Shown here piece after piece: positions 58,051 through 64,000 of a stretch of 64,000 bases of DNA (positions are counted from its first letter, which is position 1; each line of letters begins with the position of its first letter). The notes beneath the pieces are model-generated. The model searched no databases, was not told the origin of the DNA, and saw only the letters and a list, made by a program, of their open reading frames with translations. Source of the stretch: JBDHWG01 sp039810085 (lineage in GTDB: Bacteria > Chloroflexota > Anaerolineae > Epilineales > JAHCIE01); assembly GCA_039810085.1 (NCBI GenBank), contig JBDHWG010000009.1, positions 124,001 through 188,000 on the forward strand, given 5' to 3'. The translations under genes and the position numbers were made by a program.

Positions 58051-58060
58051 GCTTTCAGGC

Positions 58061-58918
58061 TTACAAGTCCCGTCGCTGGAAGCTGTAGACGGCCAGCCCC
58101 AGGACGGCCACCACCCATAGGGCAGCCCAGATGAGGAAAGGCGTCGTGGGTGGGCCGCCAATCATGAACGGGTTGCCGACCTGGGCGCGCGCCGTCGCGC
58201 CACCGGCGGCGAGCAGGGCCGCCGGTTCCAGGGCATACAGCGCGCCGCGCCACAAGCCATCCGTCGGCAGAATGAGACTGGCAATAGCGCCGATGTTGAC
58301 GACAGTCTGGTTCTCGAACACAAGGCCAATCTGCTGCGCCACACCCAGCACCCACGCCACGCCAAACAAAACGACGCCGATGATGCCGCAAGCGATGGGG
58401 CCAAGCCGCGTGCTGGCGGCCAGGGCGAAAGTGAGCAGCACGATGCCCTCCCAGGCGATAAACAGCGCGGCAAGGGGAGGGTTCGGCGGCAGGTAGTCCA
58501 GGAAGATGTGGGTGATGCCAAACTCGACGGCGCACACGATCAGCGTGTACACTGCAATGAGCGCCGCCAGCGCCAGCCACTTGCCGACGACGACGTCCAG
58601 GCGGCGAATGGGGCGCGGCAGCATTGCCAGGACGATACCCGAGTCGATGTCGCTGCAGATAGCAGGCGCAGCAAGGAAGGCCGCGCCCAGGGCGATGATG
58701 AAGCTGAACATGAACATGAGCAATATGGTGAACACCGCCGCAACGGTGCGCAAGACGGTGGGCGAGCAGGGCTGGCCGCCGCAGGGCAGATCGGGCAGCT
58801 TCTGGAAACCCCACGCCGTCAGGGCGAACACCAGCAGCGTCAGGGCAAAAGCCGCAAGGACAACGCGCCGCCGCAGCATCTCACGCAAGGTGAGCTGAGC
58901 GATTGTTAGTACAGGCAA
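58061..58918 (-). CDS. ABC-2 type permease (ECF-regulated operon)
   Basis: A 285-aa membrane protein with six or more helices (about 18-40, 62-90, 112-135, 145-165, 172-195, 260-280) and the short ABC-2 permease layout: MLPRPIRRLDVVVGKWLALAAL is the conserved cytoplasmic loop. It is the partner of the ATPase gene 48 bp upstream. It lies at the end of the sigma/anti-sigma operon. Substrate unknown; CxxGGQPC in the second loop holds two cysteines. Confidence 0.85.
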   Translation of the reverse strand: MPVLTIAQLTLREMLRRRVVLAAFALTLLVFALTAWGFQKLPDLPCGGQPCSPTVLRTVAAVFTILLMFMFSFIIALGAAFLAAPAICSDIDSGIVLAMLPRPIRRLDVVVGKWLALAALIAVYTLIVCAVEFGITHIFLDYLPPNPPLAALFIAWEGIVLLTFALAASTRLGPIACGIIGVVLFGVAWVLGVAQQIGLVFENQTVVNIGAIASLILPTDGLWRGALYALEPAALLAAGGATARAQVGNPFMIGGPPTTPFLIWAALWVVAVLGLAVYSFQRRDL

Positions 58919-58966
58919 ACTATAGCTCCTCTAGACTCCACATCCCTCCGTCACCCCGCCACTCCC

Positions 58967-59971
58967 TCACCGCGTCACCTCGCCACTTTGCCACATCTCT
59001 TCGCGCTCCTGACTCGGCTCCCGCAACAGTTGGAGGAAGCGGTCCTCGAGCGTGTCGTGGCGCGGCTCGACGGCATAGACCTGCCCGCCCAGGCTGACAA
59101 CGTCGGCGACCAGAGCCGGAATTTGGGCTTCGTTCACGTTGTTTACCGTGTGCCAATCGCCCTCGCTCGTGAGCGGACCATAGCGGGCCAGGGCGGCGCG
59201 CACGCCGGCGCTCGCGTCGGGGATGCGCAGACGGACGGCGTTGCTCCCGCCGATGACCTCGGCGATGCTGCCCTCGGTGATGACGCGCCCCTTGTCCACC
59301 ACGGCGACTCGGTCGCACACCTGCTCGACTTCACTCAAAAGGTGGGAGTTGAGAAACACCGTCGCGCCGCGCTCCTTGAGACCTCGTACAATCTGGCGCA
59401 CATCGGCGCGGCCCACCGGGTCCAAGGCCGACGTCGGCTCGTCCAGGAAAATGAGGTCGGGCTGACCGAGCAGGGCAACGCCAAGGCCGAGGCGCTGCTG
59501 CATACCCTTGGAGAACGTGCCGACCCGCGAGTCGGCGCGCTGGGCGAGGCCGACGGTTTCCAGGGCGTGGGCAATCTCCGCGTCGTGGCGCTGACGCGGG
59601 ATGCCCGCCAGACGGCAGTGGAGGCGCAGCACCTCCCGCGCCGACAGCCAGTCCTGGTAGCGAAACAGCTCCGGCAGGTAGCCGACGCGGCGGCGTGTCT
59701 CTCGGTCGCCAATCGGCGCGCCTAATACCCACGCCTCGCCCGCAGTCGGCCGCGTCAGCCCGACGAGAAGCTTGACCGCTGTCGTCTTGCCCGCGCCGTT
59801 CGGACCGAGAAAACCGAAAATCTCGCCGCGCTGAACGGTCATTGTCAGCCCGGCGAGAGCGGTTGTCGCGCCGTAGCGCTTGACCAGGTTGAGGGTACGC
59901 ACCGCCGGGGCGCTCCCTCCATTCAGAGAGGGAGACACCCCGGCCGACGAACTATCGGAGGGAATTGGCAA
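58967..59971 (-). CDS. ABC-2 exporter ATP-binding protein (ECF-regulated operon)
   Basis: A 334-aa ATPase: Walker A GPNGAGKTT, signature SKGMQQRLG in TFSKGMQQRLGLGVAL, Walker B LIFLDEPTSALD and the H-loop LNSHLLSEVE. The N-terminal 20 residues are a hydrophilic extension. The start overlaps the anti-sigma gene by 20 nt, so translation is coupled. With the downstream permease it forms an exporter controlled, probably, by the ECF sigma factor. The pattern resembles self-protection or envelope-stress modules. Confidence 0.9.
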   Translation of the reverse strand: MPIPSDSSSAGVSPSLNGGSAPAVRTLNLVKRYGATTALAGLTMTVQRGEIFGFLGPNGAGKTTAVKLLVGLTRPTAGEAWVLGAPIGDRETRRRVGYLPELFRYQDWLSAREVLRLHCRLAGIPRQRHDAEIAHALETVGLAQRADSRVGTFSKGMQQRLGLGVALLGQPDLIFLDEPTSALDPVGRADVRQIVRGLKERGATVFLNSHLLSEVEQVCDRVAVVDKGRVITEGSIAEVIGGSNAVRLRIPDASAGVRAALARYGPLTSEGDWHTVNNVNEAQIPALVADVVSLGGQVYAVEPRHDTLEDRFLQLLREPSQEREEMWQSGEVTR

Positions 59972-61193
59972 CGTCCAGCGCCTCGCTATCCTTCACCTGG
60001 CCGCCGACGACATAGACGATGCCGCCCTTCTGCCACATCACCACGCTGCCCAGCCCGGTCGAGTCGCCCAGCAGCAGGCCGTCCACGCCCTGCACCTGCA
60101 CTGACTTCGACGTGACCTTATTCACCGGAACGGGCACGGGCATGGTCGAGCTGGGGTCGGCGATGCTCTGGATGGCGGCGACAAGCTGGGGCGAGATGCC
60201 GGGCTGGCTCAAGAGATACTGCTCCAGCTCCTTCACCGTGACGCCGGTCGAAGTGACCGTGGGCGCGAGGGTCTGCATCACGACTAACGACGGCGCGTCC
60301 GCCGCGACCCGATTCGCTTCCGCTGCCGCCCCCTTTGGCGACGCAACCTTCGCCTGATCCTTCGCCTGCGGATTGGCGTTCGTGCCATTCGGCGCAGTAG
60401 CAGGACGCGCTCCCTTGGCGACCGCGCTGTCGAGCATCTGGCTATTGCCGTAGGAAACGATGGCGACGGCGTTGGTCTTCACCGTCAGAGTGCTACCGTC
60501 AATGTTGGCAGGCATCGCGGGCGCGGTCAGCCCTTTCGCCGCTGCGGTCTGCTTGGCCTTCTCGGCGCTGAAGGTGAACGAGTTGGTGTTGGCGGGCATG
60601 ACGTAGTAGCTGGCAGTGTTGGGAACACTCGCCGGAAGCGTTGCCGGCGTCAGCACCGAAATACCGGCCGCCTGCGCTGCTGCTGCCGCACTATCGACGC
60701 GCTGCGGCTTCGACGGGGCATTCTGCGTCATCGTGCCATAGTCCGTCAGGTCGGGCAGCGTCTGCATGTCACCCTGGGTGACGGGCACAGCGACGAACTG
60801 CTTGGGGGTGAACAGGTTGAGGAAGCCCTGGGCAAATGTCCCCAACGGACTGAAGACGAGCAGGGCTACCACGACGGCGACCGCCGCGAGGGCGGCCACG
60901 GGCTTGATCCAACGTTGTGTCATCGGGCGAATCCTTTCATGCCAGGTACGGTCACGGGTGGCTTCTTCGGCGTCGAGCCGCCGCTGGAGCCGCGCCAGTC
61001 CGGCCGCTACGTCCACCGACGGCGCGGGACCGGCGAGGCGCGCGGCGAGAGCGTCGGATGCGGCCTCAATCTCGGCGCGGCGAGCTTGGCAGCGTGGGCA
61101 CGCGCTCAGATGCTCCCTCTCAACCGCCGTTAGAGGCGCGGCATCGCCTTCATCGCCCAGGCGACGCAGGATGCCGTCATCGAGATGACCCAC
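59952..61193 (-). CDS. Anti-sigma factor with zinc-finger motif and large extracytoplasmic domain
   Basis: A 413-aa protein. The cytoplasmic N-terminus carries the ZAS-type H-x3-C-x2-C motif (His28, Cys32, Cys35) which holds an ECF sigma factor. One membrane helix (about 95-117) leads to an Ala/Thr-rich external domain of about 295 residues, without recognised fold, with repeats of Ala/Ser/Pro (NTASYYVMPANTNSFTFSAEKAK...). GTG start at 61193 overlaps rpoE-like gene by 17 nt. Its external domain could be the sensor. The partner sigma is directly upstream. Confidence 0.82.
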   Translation of the reverse strand: MGHLDDGILRRLGDEGDAAPLTAVEREHLSACPRCQARRAEIEAASDALAARLAGPAPSVDVAAGLARLQRRLDAEEATRDRTWHERIRPMTQRWIKPVAALAAVAVVVALLVFSPLGTFAQGFLNLFTPKQFVAVPVTQGDMQTLPDLTDYGTMTQNAPSKPQRVDSAAAAAQAAGISVLTPATLPASVPNTASYYVMPANTNSFTFSAEKAKQTAAAKGLTAPAMPANIDGSTLTVKTNAVAIVSYGNSQMLDSAVAKGARPATAPNGTNANPQAKDQAKVASPKGAAAEANRVAADAPSLVVMQTLAPTVTSTGVTVKELEQYLLSQPGISPQLVAAIQSIADPSSTMPVPVPVNKVTSKSVQVQGVDGLLLGDSTGLGSVVMWQKGGIVYVVGGQVKDSEALDVANSLR

Positions 61194-61701
61194 GGCTCAG
61201 CTCCTTTCGTAGCGCAGCTTCGGCGCGATTGAGCAGGGTTCCGACCTGGTTGACGCCCACGCCCAGCGCCTCGGCGACCTCGGCGTAGCTCAGCCCGCCG
61301 TAGCGCAGCATCAGGATTGATGCGTGGCGCTCCGGCAGACGGCGCATGGCCTCGCGCACCTCGCGCTGCGCCTCGACCTGCTCCAGGGCGCGCTCCGGAC
61401 TGGCAGAGTCCGTCTCGACATCAATCGGACGCTCGCGACGCGCTCGGCTCTTGGCGGCATTGTACGCCGTATGGGCCGCCGCCTTGTGGAGCCACGGCGC
61501 TGCGTACGGGGCGTCGGGAGCGTGGCGGCGGTGGAAGTCGTAGAAGACATCCTGGGCCACGTCCTCCGCCTCCGAAGCGTCGCCGAGGATGCGGTAGGCA
61601 ATGGACACAACGCGCGCATATTCGGCTTGGAAGAGGTTCTCAAAGGCGCGGTCGGCCTCCGAGCGTCCTACGACACCAACGCGGCTCACGAGTGAGACCA
61701 T
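61177..61701 (-). CDS. ECF RNA polymerase sigma factor
   Basis: A 174-aa group 4 sigma factor: region 2 (FENLFQAEYARVVSIAYRILGDASEAEDVAQDVFYDFHR) and region 4 (LPERHASILMLRYGGLSYAEVAEALGVGVNQVGTLLNRAEAALRKEL) with the HTH. It leads an operon with the anti-sigma factor and an ABC exporter, all overlapping or close. ATG start at 61701. The ECF subgroup cannot be assigned from reading alone. Confidence 0.93.
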   Translation of the reverse strand: MVSLVSRVGVVGRSEADRAFENLFQAEYARVVSIAYRILGDASEAEDVAQDVFYDFHRRHAPDAPYAAPWLHKAAAHTAYNAAKSRARRERPIDVETDSASPERALEQVEAQREVREAMRRLPERHASILMLRYGGLSYAEVAEALGVGVNQVGTLLNRAEAALRKELSRGSSR

Positions 61702-61783
61702 CCGGTCGTCTCCCTGCTGTTACTCACGTATAAAGCAACCGGGACGCCCGAAATGTGACACGTCGCTGGGACGAAATTCAAGA

Positions 61784-62551
61784 TTACTTTGGGGCCATGC
61801 GGATTGCGCCGTCGAGGCGGATGACTTCGCCGTTGAGCATGCGGTTCTCCACGATATGCTGCACAAGCGCGGCGTACTCGTCCGGATTGCCCAGGCGCGA
61901 CGGGAACGGCACTTGCTGTCCCAGGGAGAGGCGCGCCGGCTCCGGCAGCCCGGCCATGAGCGGCGTATCGAAAATGCCGGGCGCGATGGTGACAACGCGA
62001 ATGCCGAAACGCGCCAACTCGCGCGCCGCCGGCAGGGTCAGTCCCACGATGCCACCTTTAGACGCACTGTAGGCCGCCTGCCCGATCTGCCCGTCGAATG
62101 CGGCCACGGACGCTGTGTTGACGACGACACCCCGCTCGCCGTCCTCACCCGGCTCACCCTGCGCCATCACCGCTGCGCCCAGCCGCAGGGCGTTAAACGT
62201 GCCGACGAGGTTGACCTGGATGACGCGGTTGAAGAAGGCGAGGTCATGCGGGCCTTCCTTGCCCAGGATACGCTGGGGCGGGCCGATCCCGGCGCAGCAG
62301 ACGAGGATGCGTAGGCCGCCGGAGCGCTCTACCGCCGCTTGGACCGCCCGACCCATGCTGGCTTCATCGGTCACGTCAGTGCGAACAAACAGGACACGCT
62401 CGCCCAGCTCGGCGGCGAGCGCCGCCCCTGTCGCCTCGTTGACGTCGGCGATGATGACGTGCGCGCCTTGCGCCGCAAGTCGCCGCACCGTCGCGCCGCC
62501 CAGCCCAGACGCACCGCCGGTGACGAGGGCGCTCGATCCCTGGATTTGCAT
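61784..62551 (-). CDS. Short-chain dehydrogenase, HSD17B10/3-hydroxyacyl-CoA dehydrogenase-like
   Basis: A 255-aa SDR: TGGASGLGGATV (NAD-binding TGxxxGxG), CCAGIGPP, and the catalytic S...Y-x3-K in NTASVAAFDGQIGQAAYSASKGGIVGL. PGIFDTPLMAGLPEPARLSLGQQVPFPSRLGNPDEYAALVQHIVEN is diagnostic of the type-II 3-hydroxyacyl-CoA dehydrogenase (HSD17B10) branch of beta-oxidation. It stands alone upstream of the sigma operon's end. Confidence 0.9.
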   Translation of the reverse strand: MQIQGSSALVTGGASGLGGATVRRLAAQGAHVIIADVNEATGAALAAELGERVLFVRTDVTDEASMGRAVQAAVERSGGLRILVCCAGIGPPQRILGKEGPHDLAFFNRVIQVNLVGTFNALRLGAAVMAQGEPGEDGERGVVVNTASVAAFDGQIGQAAYSASKGGIVGLTLPAARELARFGIRVVTIAPGIFDTPLMAGLPEPARLSLGQQVPFPSRLGNPDEYAALVQHIVENRMLNGEVIRLDGAIRMAPK

Positions 62552-62626
62552 CTTGCAACTCCTTTATGAGTTGTGATAGAAGATTGCTACAGAGGACACA
62601 GAGAAAGTACTGGACCCTGCCACGTC

Positions 62627-63079
62627 CTACCGTCGTCGGCGTCGGCGGGTTGTCGCGGCGCTACGTTTCTGTGTTGGTAGAGGCGCAGGCGGCGGGGGAG
62701 GCGGGGCCGACGCGAGGACAAAGGCCCGCCGCACCTTAGGGCGAATGAGCAGATACAGCACACCAGCGGCGATGACCAAACCGATGGACGTGCCGGGGAA
62801 AACGATACTGCGCACGAAACCCGCAACGGAGGCCAGGAGAAGCACCGCCTCGCCGACAATGCCTACCCACCACGCCCACGGCTGGGTCAGCCATGCCCCG
62901 ATGCCGAATACGACACTCAAGACACCGCCCACCAGCAAGCCCGCAGCGATCAGCAATGGCTCACCACCCGCTGCCACCGCCAGCCCTGGCACGGGAATGG
63001 CGCCAGACAGCAGGATGACACAGATACCACCAAGCGCCGCCATGAGCGCCAGAATGGTGATGCCGGTAGGGCGTTTCAC
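62627..63079 (-). CDS. Small membrane protein with basic Pro-rich tail
   Basis: A 150-aa protein with four membrane helices (about 8-28, 38-60, 65-85, 92-112), then a Pro-run (APPPPPPAPLPTQK) and a very basic end (RSAATTRRRRRR). The helical part resembles small DoxX-like or DUF2127-type proteins but I cannot assign a family. The poly-Arg end is unusual. Single gene. Confidence 0.6.
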   Translation of the reverse strand: MKRPTGITILALMAALGGICVILLSGAIPVPGLAVAAGGEPLLIAAGLLVGGVLSVVFGIGAWLTQPWAWWVGIVGEAVLLLASVAGFVRSIVFPGTSIGLVIAAGVLYLLIRPKVRRAFVLASAPPPPPPAPLPTQKRSAATTRRRRRR

Positions 63080-63166
63080 GGACCCCTCTCCTCTATGTGA
63101 AAAACATTGGACGGCCAGGACGCCTTATGGGTATAATTGACCCCATTCGCCAGGCGACGGCGGACG

Positions 63167-63550
63167 CTATCCCCGGATGAGGTCCGGCTGGCCCCGTCGG
63201 ACAAGCTCATTCCAGCGGTCGGCGCGGCCAACCTGCCGCCACTCGACGACTGTCTGGCCGCCATCGGTGTAGCGAAAGACGGGCTTGAAGCCCAGGACGC
63301 GGGAGAAAGCGTCTTCGAGCGCCTTCTCATGCTTGGGCATCCGCAGCACAAGATAGCGCAGCGGCTCCCACTCGAAGGTAAAGACCCCGTCTTGCCAGCG
63401 GCCTTGGGCCACGTAGGGCGCTTCGGCGCGCGTGACCTGGAACCAGGCGGAGCCGAGGCCGTTGCGCCAGAAACTCTGGCGGATGTGCTCGGAGATGTCG
63501 TAGGCGCTTTTGGCGGGTGTTTTGTCGTACCAGTATTGGGCAGCGCTCAT
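63167..63550 (-). CDS. Conserved-looking hypothetical protein
   Basis: A 127-aa soluble protein. The ATG at 63550 follows AGGAGG; the longer frame to 63616 is unsupported. The sequence (AAQYWYDKTPAKSAYDISEHIRQSFWRNGLGSAWFQVTRAEAPYVAQGRW...TFEWEPLRYLVLRMPKHEKALEDAFSRVLGFKPVFRYTDGGQTVVEWRQVG) is rich in aromatic residues and looks like a small alpha/beta fold. No known motif. It is divergent from the homoserine dehydrogenase gene. Confidence 0.6.
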   Translation of the reverse strand: MSAAQYWYDKTPAKSAYDISEHIRQSFWRNGLGSAWFQVTRAEAPYVAQGRWQDGVFTFEWEPLRYLVLRMPKHEKALEDAFSRVLGFKPVFRYTDGGQTVVEWRQVGRADRWNELVRRGQPDLIRG

Positions 63551-63638
63551 GGGGCCTCCTGGGCGGGTCGTCGCGGTGTATTCTAGCTTGTAAGCGGCGC
63601 GGGGGCAAGTCAGCAAGGTGATTCAGAAAGGATTATCC

Positions 63639-64000
63639 ATGCGAACGGTTCGAATCGCGCTCGCCGGCGTCGGCAATGTGGGGCGCGGTTTTCTTCAACT
63701 CATGCGCGACAAAGGCGACATCGTTCGCAAGCGTTACGGGATAGACATGAGCCTCGTCGCGGCGGCGGACCGCTCCGGCATCGTCGTCAACCCGACCGGC
63801 ATCGATCCGGCCGCCCTGCTGGCCCTGAAGGAGTCCGGCGTCGGAGTCGCCGGCTTTGCCGGCGGGCGGCTCGGCGAAGAGCCGCTGGCGGCGCTCGATG
63901 GGGCCGACGTGTTGCTGGAGTCGACCCTGACGGACCTCAAGACGGGGCAGCCGGGGCTGGACGTCATCCGCACCGCGCTCGAACGCGGTCTGGACGTGGT
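63639..64000 (+). CDS. hom: Homoserine dehydrogenase, N-terminal part (cut by window end)
   Basis: Open to the end of the window (120 codons). MRTVRIALAGVGNVGRGFLQLMRDKGD is the NAD(P)-binding start of homoserine dehydrogenase, followed by GIDMSLVAAADRSGIVVN and LLESTLTDLKTGQPGLDVIRTALERGLDVV, in line with the family. The ATG at 63639 follows AGAAAGGA. It makes homoserine from aspartate semialdehyde on the way to threonine and methionine. The catalytic domain lies beyond the window, so completeness is unknown. Confidence 0.88.
   Translation, partial: MRTVRIALAGVGNVGRGFLQLMRDKGDIVRKRYGIDMSLVAAADRSGIVVNPTGIDPAALLALKESGVGVAGFAGGRLGEEPLAALDGADVLLESTLTDLKTGQPGLDVIRTALERGLDV

Overview
The window is a GC-rich, densely coded bacterial chromosome segment with about 67 protein genes on both strands, no rRNA or tRNA that I can see, and no CRISPR array. 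My best guess for the host is a member of the Chloroflexota. This is an inference from several weak signs: a secreted Thr/Pro-stalk protein ending in a YLP-type C-terminal motif, LexA boxes of the GAAC-N4-GTTC type, many lipoproteins with Thr/Pro-rich linkers, an archaeal/eukaryotic-type ProRS, and common dispersed palindromes. Promoters are clear SigA-type (-35 TTGACA-like, 16-18 bp, -10 TATAAT/TATACT-like).

Layout. 1-2 kb: MacB-like ABC exporter (ATPase cut by the window edge, plus permease). 2-4.2 kb: Tat-exported dienelactone-hydrolase-like lipoprotein, a HicB/HicA pair whose hicA appears frameshifted, and a Uma2 nuclease. 4.2-9.3 kb: secreted C39-like protease/TPR protein, secreted repeat protein, DUF5666-like protein and an ABC-2 exporter. 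9.4-17.1 kb: SH3/HExxH lipoprotein, two MFS carriers, secreted alpha/beta hydrolase, peptidase-MA-like protein, alkyltransferase-like (ATL) protein and an AcuC-type deacetylase. 17.3-25.5 kb: NfeD-slipin pair, ComEA, CAP-domain protein, acyl-CoA synthetase, ComEC with a degenerate C-terminal domain, and sortase.

25.5-33.3 kb (mostly minus strand): CDF metal exporter, TypA/BipA, hotdog thioesterase, M24 peptidase, HAD hydrolase, and an mntH-usp operon whose promoter carries a 20-bp DtxR/MntR-type operator. 33.4-36.4 kb: an SOS island with lexA and a short soluble FtsK-like motor plus a small membrane protein; the two promoters share the same architecture, with a LexA box in the spacer. 36.4-45.8 kb: surface protein, PhzF, ProRS, orphan ModA with a palindromic operator, class-3 ALDH, small lipoprotein, FtsH, monothiol glutaredoxin-like protein. 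45.8-55.1 kb: LysA, phosphatase, DUF2442/DUF4160 pair, methyltransferase, DJ-1/PfpI, P450, YgfZ-like, ketopantoate-reductase-like and PRTase genes. 55.3-64 kb: DUF763, RsmI, SWIM protein behind a structured leader, an ECF sigma/anti-sigma/ABC exporter operon, SDR, and the start of homoserine dehydrogenase.

The most interesting signals are regulatory: the paired LexA-controlled promoters, the metal-repressor operator sitting on the mntH -10 box, the palindrome next to the modA promoter, the terminator-like hairpin directly ahead of typA, and the structured 57.5-57.7 kb transcript. Dispersed inverted repeats (two families with two copies each, others single) occupy intergenic gaps.
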